Assembly: GCA_936450465.1 (NCBI GenBank)
Contig: OW388289.1
Span: forward strand, 73,768,593-73,832,592
Source of the DNA: Gibbula magus
Lineage: Eukaryota > Mollusca > Gastropoda > Trochida > Trochidae
Length of the DNA stretch: 64,000 bases
Reading direction: 5' to 3'
Positions 58,401-64,000 of this stretch are shown in pieces. The position numbers were made by a program, and so were the translations under genes. The notes under the pieces were generated by a model. The model ran no database searches and had not been told where the DNA came from. It saw nothing but the letters and a program-made list of their open reading frames with translations. Every line of letters starts with the position of its first letter. Within the stretch, counting starts at the first letter, position 1.

Positions 58401-59264
58401 CCAGGAGTCTTTGAGTTCCTCAGATAGCTTGAACCACTTTTCATGACTCACTCATTTCTAATCTGCAATATATTTTAGTTCTAAATATTCAAGTGTGTCC
58501 TCGATTTGACAAACATATTCAATAGGGTTCAGATCTGGTGAAACGAAAAGAAAATTATACTTTGCATGTAATTTCACGAAATTCATGTTTTGGTGTGCGT
58601 ATGCGCACAGTCTTGTTTTGTAACAAACAAATGTCCACTTTATCCAGTATTTGAATCCAGCACAACCGCTTGTAAACGTTTATTGTACTTCCTCTAATCA
58701 ATGCGACCTGTATTTTTTTAGAACGGCAATCAATTTTATTTTCCAATCTCATCCACGTCATCAGAGACAGCGAAAACTATGATTCCGGGTTGCGCTGGAA
58801 ACTTACTCCAACTTGAAATCTGACAATAAGTTTATATGATGATTCTCCTAGGTAACCCCGATGTTTTGTTCAACTTCTTAACTAATTTCAAACCCGTTCC
58901 ATTAAAAGCGAGAAGGCCATATTTTGCTTCCGTTGTCAACATCACATCGGTTACTTGGAAGTCGTCTGCTACAGCTTTGTCACGTGACCCTACCACACGA
59001 CAGGGGAGATAATGCTGAGAACACCATACTTATGTTAAAAATGCAGAGTATTAACAAACCATGTTAAAAAAAGAGAGTGGCAATGCAAAAACTACTTTTG
59101 AAATTTGTCTTATTTTGCTCGTTATTATGTTATCCAGCTTTATTTGTATTCAATTTATATTAACTAGTTTAAAGTTCAATTTACCTTGAGACGAGAAAGC
59201 AACCAGCAATACCCAGCTTAATTCACACATGACATCTGAAAAGTTCTGAGACGACCTGTGGCAC
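18576..59264 (-). CDS. VWDE-like gene, copy B
   Basis: The inferred gene runs from the signal-peptide exon at 59230 to a Cys-rich exon at 18576 or beyond. Its exons give, in order, a signal peptide; an Ig-like N-terminal part (exons 2-5); a VWD-type part (VHVRS..QTICGLAV, exons 6-7); a cysteine-rich segment; an EGF module (CPSECYTWGTCVGGECVC); an IPT-like part (YCDSSTNPCDEV); and Cys-rich ends (DGRCQMC, ACLINNRCY). Most intron phases agree. The DPH..TFD start of a VWD domain and a clear C-terminal membrane exon were not found. Introns carry almost all the transposons of the window. It is likely an extracellular or membrane-anchored protein. The family name rests on domain order, not on a search. 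Confidence 0.65.
19075..19217 (-). CDS. copy B exon
   Basis: It is 143 nt, phase 1 in and phase 0 out, with a strong polypyrimidine tract, GGTAG|AT, and CGA|GTAAGA. It encodes QTVTGFKMSLTVDGMAFLQP and then YYIYDGRCQMCYQDS, the family 'YD.RC..C' motif. Confidence 0.8.
19362..19431 (-). CDS. possible extra or alternative exon
   Basis: It is 70 nt, with borders TATAG|CGC and GACG|GTAAAA and the same phases (0 in, 1 out) as the exon at 22.3 kb. It encodes RCNAGHSYEVTFTYKAPFLE and then RSD. It could be an alternative to the 22.3 kb exon or a relic. Confidence 0.3.
19826..21535 (+). repeat. array of about 170-bp units, split by an insertion
   Basis: The unit contains TTCAGAATAACCAAAATAGC, AAAAGGCACCACTC and TGTTTCCATGGAAACCAG. 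Copies start near 19830, 20000, 20171, then 21240 and 21412. The array is interrupted at 20336-21236. It ends in GGAATAACGGAATGACGG repeats at 21528-21577. Confidence 0.85.
20336..21236 (+). mobile_element. pearl-like non-autonomous element
   Basis: It begins AGAGCCATGGGCTCTG with TAGCTCATCAGG, and ends CCTGATGAGCTA, so TAGCTCATCAGG is an inverted terminal motif. Between lie about five 142-156 bp units with GTGACCCCATTTGGGGTCA, then a GGATGGACGGAC run. It interrupts the flanking array, so it is younger. The comparison with bivalve pearl elements (conserved ends, central tandem units) is by architecture only. Confidence 0.65.
22254..22359 (-). CDS. copy B exon
   Basis: It is 106 nt, phase 0 in and 1 out, with borders TTTCAG|GGTGGC and CCAG|GTAGTG. 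It encodes GGQFQPGPLIFHLKAKYETH and then GTLLIPLIEVLKTLP. Confidence 0.72.
22380..24110. other. intron, no feature seen
   Basis: AT-rich sequence with no credible ORF, transposon signature or hairpin noticed. Confidence 0.4.
24123..24225 (-). CDS. copy B exon: IPT-like segment start
   Basis: It is 103 nt, phase 2 in and phase 0 out, with borders CAAG|AGG and CAA|GTATGT. Joined to the EGF exon it reads RG|GSYCDSSTNPCDEVIM and then NFVNYTASVKLSLLQ, which fits the segment after EGF in the family. Confidence 0.75.
24366..24521 (-). other. unexplained open segment between two exons
   Basis: After an in-frame TGA, an open reading of about 50 codons contains KYWLFAVKRGKNFVFITCFS and then GSLECYLAMNC, up to a TAA at 24366. 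It looks protein-like but was not recognised. It is not needed by the phases of the flanking exons. Confidence 0.2.
24943..25196 (-). CDS. copy B exon: EGF module
   Basis: It is 254 nt, phase 0 in and 2 out, with borders TTAG|TTCATG and GAGG|GTAATG. It encodes LWDCEDSLFGNFSNYRQDSS and then an EGF-like CPSECYTWGTCVGGECVC, followed by CVSTFHHLNDPPKIRG. An L1-group LINE sits about 190 bp upstream of its acceptor, in the preceding intron. Confidence 0.8.
25316..25386 (-). repeat. decayed duplicate of the exon at 24.12-24.25 kb
   Basis: The text AATTGGTAAAACTCATGATG, followed by a deletion and then TGATAAAAACAATAAAA, mirrors AATTGGTCACACTCATGATG and TGATGAACACAATAAAA at 24.16-24.25 kb. It is a broken exon copy upstream of the EGF exon. 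Confidence 0.5.
25646..29479 (-). pseudogene. LINE ORF2: endonuclease-reverse transcriptase, one in-frame stop
   Basis: The reading is about 1,278 codons. Order: AP-endonuclease (SNCQGLN near residue 10, CLQDTHF, CGDWNLIQNP, YRSDHSAIWL); linker; reverse transcriptase (SPGPSGFTVEFYKFFW, ITCIPKADK, FIDFEKAFD, RGCRQGDPISPYIF, FADDTTLIL); C-terminal zinc knuckle (CDFCGESAETLLHLMYEC, a C-x2-C-x7-H-x4-C pattern). The only break seen is a TAG at 27613-27611, directly after the FEKAFD motif of RT motif A; the frame is the same on both sides. The endonuclease has Asp in the usual LQETH position. This is L1-group by RT style. It is functional except for the stop, if the missing ORF1 is not required. 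Confidence 0.85.
29480..30229 (-). other. 5' region of the LINE
   Basis: It contains a short GT run near 29740 and short open readings without recognisable ORF1 motifs. It may be the 5'UTR with internal promoter, or the remnant of a deleted ORF1. Confidence 0.4.
30868..30962 (-). repeat. SINE-like repeat, second copy
   Basis: It shares TTCACTGATAGC.GTCGACTGAGCTATGC with the copy near 6040-6080. The minus strand shows GCATAGCTCAGTCGAC, like box A. Confidence 0.45.
31170..34034. mobile_element. element with about 420-bp terminal inverted repeats
   Basis: The left arm, about 31170-31590, and the right arm, about 33612-34034, are inverted copies (for example GGAAGGGGATTTGTGCCAGA against TCTGGCACAAATCCCCTTCC) with modest divergence. 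The 2.0 kb between them is AT-rich and holds an (AT)n run at 33058-33117 but no transposase. It looks like a foldback or long-TIR non-autonomous DNA transposon. A target duplication could not be fixed. Confidence 0.8.
33058..33117. repeat. (AT)n microsatellite
   Basis: About 60 bp of pure AT dinucleotide. Confidence 0.95.
34409..34457. repeat. (TA)n microsatellite
   Basis: About 48 bp of pure TA dinucleotide, outside the right arm of the long inverted repeat. Confidence 0.95.
34904..35197 (+). repeat. exact 147-bp tandem duplication
   Basis: Two adjacent 147-bp copies (34904-35050 and 35051-35197), each beginning GTGATCCCCTATTATTATTT, appear identical along their full length. Confidence 0.92.
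35960..36105 (-). CDS. probable copy B exon upstream of the EGF exon
   Basis: It is 146 nt, with acceptor AAAAAG|AA and donor AAG|GTAAAA. It encodes LPCRGRYRHNIPDICQSLDL and then a part ending ECSVELSVK, with three cysteines. It leaves in phase 0, as the next exon requires. Its entry phase (1) has no matched partner yet. Confidence 0.5.
37230..37431 (-). repeat. dispersed repeat, inverted partner of 48.83-49.0 kb
   Basis: It shares ACAGGCCCTTGG, GATTTTCA, TTCAGAATCTATTAGTCTAG, GGCCGGACACTTCGCTCTAC and TCACGTAATCGATTA-type sequence with the complement of 48833-49003. Confidence 0.75.
37712..37858 (-). CDS. possible exon after the Cys-rich segment
   Basis: It follows an acceptor, GGATTCAG|C. 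An open 49-codon reading, HSKYKGTDSHQYEVNVCNTL and onward, recalls the 'FTW....C...L' part between the Cys-rich and EGF segments. Its exit phase does not fit the next exon and the donor is weak. It may be noise. Confidence 0.25.
38793..39833. mobile_element. non-autonomous element with TTAGGTCTTCA inverted ends
   Basis: The left end is TTAGGTCTTCAAGACTTC and the right end is GAAGTGAAGACCTAA. Inside, the block ATCTATTGTATGATTCTCTA near 39066 recurs near 39372, so the element carries an internal repeat. Related single ends are seen at 30368 and at 35790-35853. Confidence 0.55.
39851..39882. repeat. short perfect hairpin
   Basis: AAGGATTCAGCC TTAT GGCTGAATCCTT forms a 12-bp stem. Confidence 0.8.
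41479..41913 (-). mobile_element. pearl-like element, second copy
   Basis: It has the same ends as the element at 20336-21236 in reverse (TAGCTCATCAGG on the left, GATGAGCTACAGAGCCCATG on the right) and about three of the GGGGTCA units. The central array is shorter, so copies differ in unit number. Confidence 0.7.
42096..42164 (-). repeat. tRNA-derived sequence
   Basis: The minus strand reads GGCTTCGTAGTGTAATGGTT, then CATGGGTTCGATCTCAGG, giving good box A and box B elements 40-45 bp apart. Acceptor and T-stem pairing is poor and the length is about 69 nt. It is more likely a SINE head or tRNA pseudogene than a tRNA gene. Confidence 0.55.
42563..42704. repeat. long hairpin (foldback MITE)
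   Basis: The arms GATATACCCATACTTTTCC... and their complement ...GGAAAAGTATAGGTATATC extend for about 55 bp around a GGCTCCGCCTCG loop. Confidence 0.8.
44984..45024 (+). repeat. ATTCTATGA short repeats
   Basis: Four copies of ATTCTATGA-like units. This resembles the (ATTCTRTG)n tail known at the 3' end of CR1 LINEs, yet it lies at the 5' side of the RT fragment that follows. Confidence 0.6.
45046..46229 (+). mobile_element. 5'-truncated CR1/L2-like LINE (RT to 3' end)
   Basis: It starts inside RT motif A (LELDLSAAFDTVDHTILLQR) and runs without a stop through FGVPQGSVLGPILFSLYI, FHCYADDNQLYIG and the C-terminal NRAARVITKCREHITPVL and LPVELRSVSSLKTFRSQLKT to a stop at 46157. A TTA microsatellite tail lies at 46213-46229. 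Fully open, so quite recent. The endonuclease and the N-terminal RT are missing. Confidence 0.85.
46235..47500. other. AT-rich region, no gene seen
   Basis: No ORF, hairpin or transposon signature was recognised here. Confidence 0.4.
47521..47658 (+). repeat. dispersed repeat, inverted partner of 60.13-60.26 kb
   Basis: TTGATAACTCACCGTAGCCA, CTCTCAATTAATCACTCGAC and CTAGGTGGCTTACCCAGTGA match the complement of 60262-60130 at roughly 80% by eye. Confidence 0.75.
47660..48790 (+). repeat. GC-rich transposon-like leader with 113-bp duplication
   Basis: This stretch is far richer in G+C than its surroundings. Two units containing TTTAAGGCAGAGGCCGTT and AAGGGGTTGTAGGAG start at 47905 and 48018. 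No coding domain was recognised; MRMCPVCMVPSASGVSCNA at 48520 is the most protein-like piece. It may be a retroelement end (DIRS-like or LTR). Confidence 0.4.
48833..49003 (+). repeat. dispersed repeat, partner of 37.23-37.43 kb
   Basis: Inverted copy of the segment described at 37230-37431 (GTAGAGCGAAGTGTCCGGCC, CTAATAGATTCTGAAGG). Confidence 0.75.
50028..50213 (-). CDS. copy B exon, Cys-rich 'FCNC' segment
   Basis: The acceptor TTTAG|GAT gives phase 0. It encodes FVRRVTQYESLLDKGRLPFF and then SSFCNCQKENVTCD, matching the 'WRV..ESLFD' plus Cys-rich segment that follows VWD in this family. The likely donor, CCG|GTGGGG, is weak. Confidence 0.6.
51055..51200. repeat. long hairpin (foldback MITE)
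   Basis: The arms GCGTTTGTAAATTTTCCGGG... and ...CCCGGTAATTTTACAAACGC span about 60 bp each around a GGCGTTAGCCGG loop. TGACGTCA sites follow at 51539-51568. Confidence 0.85.
51940..52160 (+). pseudogene. possible Tc1-like transposase fragment
   Basis: A reading with RPRKTTRLEDNALVQFARRQ recalls the linker and second DNA-binding part of Tc1 transposases. No catalytic motif is seen. Confidence 0.4.
52497..52657 (-). CDS. copy B exon 7
   Basis: It is 161 nt, phase 0 in and phase 2 out, with borders TTTCAG|ATCAGT and TTCAG|GTAATT. It encodes ISTGDGIQVIASNQDNTYDL and then LFTYNGGLKKMERGDSDVF, like the GLCG.YDG stretch of VWD domains but with the usual cysteine missing. Confidence 0.75.
52934..53110 (-). 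CDS. copy B exon 6: VWD-type segment
   Basis: It is 177 nt and phase 0/0. It encodes VHVRSNAPDQTICGLAVKWD and then a part ending DDLKVYSCGNDYR, before a GTAAGA donor. The pattern VHVRS...CGLAV is typical of the VWD region of VWDE-like proteins. The acceptor TTGTGAG|G has only a modest pyrimidine tract. Confidence 0.75.
54126..54237 (-). CDS. copy B exon out of order (112 nt)
   Basis: It has good borders (TTTAG|TCACAC and CAG|GTTGGT), phase 2 in and phase 0 out. It encodes HTSNLKPISFDPSWISHRYP and then GDFNALNATTQSGNNFQ. Placed where it lies, between exon 5 (phase 0 out) and exon 6 (phase 0 in), it breaks the frame. Its phases and content fit exactly between the exons at 52497 (phase 2 out) and 50213 (phase 0 in). 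It is therefore either moved or one of two copies. Confidence 0.6.
54884..55014. repeat. long hairpin (foldback MITE)
   Basis: The arms ATAGAGGCCGAGAAGCAGTA... and their complement flank a GGCGCCAGCCG loop. It lies in an intron of copy B near the out-of-order exon. Confidence 0.75.
56356..56564 (-). CDS. copy B exon 5
   Basis: It is 209 nt, phase 1 in and 0 out, ending YTSDVAE|. It is colinear with copy A exon 5 and has the same donor, GAG|GTGAGG. Confidence 0.88.
56708..56849 (-). CDS. copy B exon 4
   Basis: It is 142 nt, phase 0 in and 1 out. It encodes INPTNMTLYEGEEVVLNITS and then LPIVCPHLPLVLCNIDLNLD. There are predicted N-glycosylation sites at NMT and NIT. Confidence 0.88.
57040..57114 (-). 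CDS. copy B exon 3
   Basis: It is 75 nt and phase 0/0. It encodes LSCSVEELGKPSTQQLSRIY and then AGSII. Borders are ATAG|CTG and ATT|GTAAGT. Confidence 0.88.
57297..57544 (-). CDS. copy B exon 2
   Basis: It is 248 nt, phase 1 in and phase 0 out, with borders ACAG|TAAATG and AAA|GTAAAA. It encodes VNVAFKFSALGSFTPRLG and then the same segment as copy A (FTLTWMFDSQVYKT, SADWTGHLGQK). The frame from exon 1 is intact here. Confidence 0.88.
57770..57818 (-). repeat. single end of the GGCGCTGTAGCAC MITE family
   Basis: TTTATTTCAGTAAGAAGAAG and GTGCTACAGCGCCTTTAA are the complement of the left end of the element at 19602. Confidence 0.6.
57960..58165 (+). repeat. 3' end of a pearl-like element
   Basis: It ends GGACGGACACCATGCCATAC...CAGGCCTGATGAGCTA, as the element at 20336-21236 does. 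The 5' part is missing or diverged. It lies in intron 1 of copy B. Confidence 0.65.
58259..58560 (-). pseudogene. Tc1/mariner-like C-terminal fragment
   Basis: The minus strand reads FVSPDLNPIEYVCQIEDTLE, containing the SPDLNPIE motif of Tc1/mariner transposases, and then decays with stops. Confidence 0.6.
59185..59230 (-). CDS. copy B exon 1: signal peptide
   Basis: It reads MCELSWVLLVAFSSQ and ends in phase 1 at CAAG|GTAAAT. A possible 5'UTR acceptor (CACAG) is at 59265. Confidence 0.85.
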
Positions 59265-59399
59265 CTGTGTCAAAAGAGTTAAAAATAGGTAGATAAAAAA
59301 CGCCAGCTAAAGATAAGCTGACGTCGAAATTATTTTGTTAGCGTATCGGCCTACTTTCTTCAGTTTGCTACTTTGTTGATGAGTTGCTTACATTAAAGC

Positions 59400-59920
59400 C
59401 CCTTTACACAGACATAAAGACCGTTGTGCGTCCTCTGTGCGACCAAAAAACATAACAGATCGCCGTTGGACGGTGAAGGGAGGCAGAATGGTTGCTCAGG
59501 TCGTGAGGAGGTGGCACAAGGGATGTTGAGATATGGCGATTGATCCCCAAGGACGCGTGGGACGCCAAAAACTTTTGAACATGCTCAAAACTTCTGCAGA
59601 GGGGTCGCCGACGATTCTGGTCGCTCAAGGGTTGCTCCCATGAGGCAGAAAGGTCGTACAATGGACGTTGTAAGGTCGGAAAGGACGCTCAATGATCGCA
59701 ATGTAAGACATTCGCTAACGTTGGGCGATGCCTCTGCCTCTCTTGTGCCTTCCTACTGCGTCTTCTGTGCAACCAGAGCCGTTTATACCATGACCGTACT
59801 GCCTTCATGCAGCGACCACGGAAACCTTTGTGCGACCATGACGAGTTTTGTGCCTTCTTTCTGCATTCACTCTGCCTTCTGTGAGCGTCCTCGTAAATTC
59901 TCCAAAAATAGATGATTGAT
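59400..59920. other. GC-rich patch of unknown origin
   Basis: This G+C-richer stretch begins with CCCCTTTACACAGAC-like text, which could be a transposon end. No domain was recognised in its readings. Confidence 0.3.
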
Positions 59921-59974
59921 TCTCACATGTTTCCTTGTTTCTGTTGGCAAATCATTGATTCAGTTGCATTCTGG

Positions 59975-60295
59975 CTACGGTGAGTTATCAACTAGAGTAT
60001 GTACATAATAGTACGTTTTTGAGTAAACGTCATTGTTTATACTCACCTTTGATAACTCACCAGTTTGTATATACCTCCCGCCTCCTCTCCTGCGAGTATG
60101 AGAACTGCCTGCATCCAGGCTCGAGGAGGACGGAATGACGTCACTTGGTTCGCCACCTAGCGGGGAGCCAAGATGGGGAAGGTAATTCTCTTTATTCTTA
60201 GTGTTTTATCTGGTCCAGTGATTAATTGAGAGGGACTCAATTGGCTATGTTGAGTTATCAACGGTGAGTGTAAATAAGGATGTTTACTCAAAAAC
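59975..60295 (-). mobile_element. repeat with TGAGTTATCA / TGATAACTCA borders
   Basis: It contains GTGAGTTATCAACTAGAG and TTTGATAACTCACC flanking GTACGTTTTTGAGTAAACG, and a segment matching 47521-47658 in the opposite orientation. No coding capacity. Confidence 0.55.
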
Positions 60296-60299
60296 GTAC

Positions 60300-61600
60300 T
60301 TTATAAATTTTTGTTACTGGTTTACAGTTTGAAGAAAACAATAGCCAGGCTATCATTAAATCTATAGTCGTGTACAGTTACAATTACTTAAATTCAGTGT
60401 AATACCACTGACCTAACATATACGTTCATTAAATATAGCATTGCATGAGCTTTACTGAAAAACATCAGACTTTCTCATTTTCCTAGCATGATATAAAAAG
60501 GCATTACTTACTTATAACATTGACATTAGTTGAGGACATCAGATTTAGAAAACTGTATGATGTATGTGATATTTCGAACATTTGCCAAAAGATGTTATTA
60601 TGTCTAGGTAGGCTTTACAGTAAATGGAGAACATGTATTCATCTTCAATCAGATTAAGATTAGGTAATTTACAAGGACAAATCTTAAAACATTGGTATAT
60701 CTAACAGCATCTAAGCTAATTTTACATTCATCCCGAAACGTAGATTCTCATAAAAACGAAAGCATCACTTCAGCATTACATGTGACAATGTTTTTATGGA
60801 GAATCATTGCTGGTCCATTTTCCGTAATTTTATATTGCATGTACTTTTTGGTGGTCAATTTGTGTGTTTTTGGACATAAAATACCGTTTAAATCACATTG
60901 ATTAAATATGGAATATGTATCTTTTCCATTTTCAAATGAAAAAAATGGAACTATAGAACTTTGATCAACTCACAATGGCCGTTTAACACCGGTACAATTC
61001 CAAATGTACAAGAGGGCGTTATGTCAGTCTGTCAGTTGTGGGACCACCTGGTATAGAGTTGATTAAGATGGTTAGTGACAGGATAACTAGATGACAATTC
61101 TTTCGTGTCATGAGCACGGTGACACGGCTGTTGTTTAAAATTAAATTGGTAGTGTATTGGTTGCTAAGTGTGAAACATTACTTAGCTTATCATCTATTGG
61201 TCAAAGCAAACAGTCAATGAAATTTCCAAAGTGCAGAAATCAATAGTAAGTAAATAACGGATATGTCCATAATAATTAAAGACAACGGATTACCATAGAA
61301 TGAGAAAGTACTTTAACACGATAGTTTTTGTTGGTATTTCCCTTTCTTAAAATTGTTAAGTTATTTTTAGTATGCCCAGTACTTTGTGGGAGTTAAACAA
61401 TTGCCATAGTTTTACATCGTAAGTTTCACTTTTAATGATTCAAAATACTTTGAGATAGTATTATACATTATATATGTGCTTTTGTTTTATTTCCACCGTT
61501 AAATAATTGAATAGATAAACGTGAGACATAGAAACGAGATGTGTTTGTGCTAGCAAGATGATCCCGATCATTTGGTACATCCGCTTCTAAAACTGAAGAG
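60300..61600. other. upstream of copy B, no gene seen
   Basis: AT-rich DNA without recognisable features. Confidence 0.35.
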
Positions 61601-61644
61601 AAGCAATTCATAGAAAAAATCCCAGATCACTTTTTGTTTAAATC

Positions 61645-61675
61645 ATAGAGCAGCTGTATAAAGAAACCAATCACA
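61645..61675 (-). promoter_or_regulatory. conserved CCAAT/TATA-like block upstream of copy B
   Basis: The minus strand reads TGATTGGTTTCTTTATACAG and then CTGCTC, matching the block at 4294-4270 upstream of copy A. The strong donor that follows the block in copy A (GAGGTAAGTG) is not conserved here. Confidence 0.35.
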
Positions 61676-61759
61676 AAATGCCTTCAACTAGGAACAACAT
61701 TTGAGGCTTCATGTTTTCCTTCTTAGAGCCTGTGTTTTGGCCACAAAGCGTTTGATTAA

Positions 61760-62735
61760 TAGTTGTGCTTTGACTGCGCTTGCATTGTTGTTGAAACTAC
61801 ATGTACAATAGGCTTTTATATTCGGTCGAATGACGCTGAATAAGATTACACAATCAGATTTCGCCATTGATTCATTTTCTCCATTTTCCCTTGATTCATT
61901 TTTAGTATATGTCCTTTGTTGTATCTATGATGACGCAACTTCGTGTCCACTAATAAGAAGACAAGAAACCCAATAAATCAACTTCAAATTTCAAACATTA
62001 AATCCCCTTTCCACTACAAAATAACACGCATAATGCACGCCGCTTATTTGTGTTGTGAAGGAGTACATATCGTCAAGTAGTTTAAGGCCTATAAAGTTTT
62101 GACGAATTGATTTATAACGGTAAACTACATTAGTCATTGTACGTCAGTCTTCATACATTTCAGTGATAAGCTCTTTAATTTCTTCCTTTGTACAGGAGCG
62201 TGGGTCATTCCCAGGTGACTTCTTAGCACTTGCAGCCGCGTGGTTAGAGTGCTCAACAATTACTGACAATGGGTAATCATTAAATGTGACAGAAGATAAT
62301 AAGACAAGGTGATGGCCAAGTATGAGTCTCCCGGCTCACTACACATGGCTGAAACGAGAGACAACTATGAAAGCAATGATAAAAAACTAAAGTTCATCTC
62401 TTGGTTGACCTGTTTTCTATTCAAATGAAAAATAAACATTGACTTGTACATTAATATTGTCACATATTTATATTCAGGAAATCATCAGTGTGAGCTCTTC
62501 ACGAGTGTACATGTATGTACATGTATAAAATAAATTAGCTATTATACGGATTCAGGAAAAGAATGTCCAAAATACTTTTAAATATATCTAATCTTTCATA
62601 AGAGCTTATAAGCCGCGGGAGACAGACACAATTAATTAGATCATGGATAAGTAAAACGTTTAGGTAATTACTAGCGTTATTCAAGAGTCAATAGAGTGGT
62701 AGTGACTGCAGAACAAGTAGCACTATCAGCATCTG
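61760..62735. other. no gene seen
   Basis: AT-rich DNA between the copy B promoter block and the exon-like segment at 63 kb. Confidence 0.35.
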
Positions 62736-62939
62736 GTTCAATTTGACATTATTCCCCGCAGAGTGACAGGGGGCTGGCAAGGCAGGATGCAGGGGATTCG
62801 GTCAGTGTCAGATCTGATGTGGAGATTGACAATGAGTCCAATAAGTTGCAACTGGCTACGCTGCACCCTGGAGGGTCTCCAAACTAAAAAAAACCACATG
62901 GCCCCTAAAATCCACGAACTAACCTTTTTTCGATATACC

Positions 62940-63172
62940 TTTCCTTTTCTTGTTGCGGATTCGGAATTGAATCGAGAATGATATGATATTGTAAAGTAGC
63001 TATTTAATTCGTATCTATCCATACACAGTTCTTGCACTACTCTAATAACCGGGAATTCGTCTGAGTTATCTGAGTTGGCAACGAACTCACAATACAAATT
63101 TGTAGTTATGTTTTTCCAAAATTCGTCGTTTATCGGAACTGGATCGTATGACTATCGGTTTGATCAGGAATT
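62940..63172 (-). CDS. possible exon of an unidentified gene
   Basis: After an acceptor-like GATAG, the minus strand is open for over 70 codons: SYDPVPINDEFWKNITTNLY, then CEFVANSDNSDEFPVIRVVQ and ELCMDRYELNSYFTISYHSR. The composition looks like real protein, and there is an NIT glycosylation site. A diverged partner with stops lies at 7260-7430. I do not recognise the family. It may be an exon of a gene upstream of copy B or a captured element. Confidence 0.35.
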
Positions 63173-64000
63173 GGCTACGAAAATGACAAGAATCCTGATT
63201 GCAGTTCGAAACAGCCACGAAATAAATAAGAACATTCTTATAAATCATGATAGCTATGAATTCCAAGAGCCAGACTATCATATGTGTAAGTGAATCAGAG
63301 AACATCACGAGCTGAATCAGAAACTTTGCAAACATTCCACAAACTCCTTATGAATACTCAAATTTATAAATTCGTCGCGATTCACGGGAGAAACACATAG
63401 ACAGCACTACAACATAAAGCGTGTTTCGGCAGCTTGTAGCCGGGAAACATTGGTACTAGGAATGTGCATTTGTGCAGTTTTGGCAAAATATATGTAGTCT
63501 TCTAGACTCGATGAGCTTGGATGAGCTTGGTTGTTGACCATGGTTAGTTTTGACTCGTTAGTACACAAACCGTAATGGGCTCGTTCAAAAGTTCCCATCT
63601 GCTTCTGTAAAGTCAAAGGACAAGCATGATTCGGATATAGCTCCTGTGAGTTCAGGACAACCGCTGTATGGTAGCTAGTTTGATTCTAGTTTGACTATAT
63701 TTTAAGTGTTAAACGGCTTGGTAACACAGTTTACCTATCAATGAACCTGTATCACAGAATACAGAAGTTGTAGATCCATAAAAATAGCGTTTCATTCTTC
63801 ATGAATTCATTCTGTGTTTCCAGAAAATGTGCCGAAAGGGAATTTAGTAACTTTTCAAGGTAATTAACAAAACATTGGAAGATTAAATAATAATATGGAA
63901 CGCACTGAGGAATCCAGTTGTGGAAAGGAGGAGTATGTGTGTGTAATATGTCTGTAATATGTGTGTAACAAAGCCCACCTATTTATGACATACTATTGTA

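Overview
This window looks like AT-rich, intron-rich nuclear DNA of an invertebrate, most likely a mollusc. The reasons are spliced minus-strand exons with GT/AG borders and matching phases, very dense relics of many transposon classes, and a gene that resembles the expanded mollusc family of VWDE-like proteins (von Willebrand factor D and EGF domain-containing). No bacterial features are present. The species cannot be named from the sequence.

The only convincing host genes are two tandem paralogues of one secreted VWDE-like gene, both on the minus strand. Copy A enters at 2609 with a signal-peptide exon, has four more exons and leaves the window at its left end. Copy B starts at 59230. Its first five exons match copy A exon for exon (same phases; exons 3-5 have the same lengths), and further exons can be followed down to about 18.58 kb: a VWD-type part, a cysteine-rich part, an EGF module, an Ig/IPT-like part and a Cys-rich part. 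Two things are odd. An exon at 54.1 kb sits upstream of the exons that its phase and content say should precede it. Copy A has an 8-bp insertion at the start of exon 2 that breaks the spliced frame. Homology between the copies also extends upstream, to a CCAAT/TATA-like block and a further segment 4-5 kb from the start codons.

The rest is mobile DNA and its decay, mostly inside the very long introns of copy B. From left to right: Tc1-like relics (4.7-5.2, 7.6-8.5, 15.7-16.3, 52.0, 58.3 kb); a degraded LINE with ORF1, endonuclease and RT pieces (8.8-13.7 kb); a DIRS-like tyrosine recombinase relic (16.6-17.25 kb); a composite element with an array and a nested pearl-like insertion (19.6-22.0 kb); a nearly intact L1-group LINE with poly(A), 13-15 bp target-site duplication and one stop codon in the RT (25.4-30.2 kb); an element with about 420-bp inverted arms (31.2-34.0 kb); a pseudogene of a multicopy invertebrate family, itself split by a nested insertion (39.9-44.5 kb); and a 5'-truncated CR1/L2-like RT (45.0-46.2 kb). 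Hairpin MITEs, SINE-like tRNA-derived pieces and satellites fill much of the remainder.

No clearly new enzymatic system was found. The points most worth following are the exon-order and frame anomalies of the paralogue pair, the repeated association of long hairpins with TGACGTCA clusters, the nested repeat architecture, and an unidentified exon-like segment at 62.95-63.17 kb that has a decayed partner upstream of copy A.
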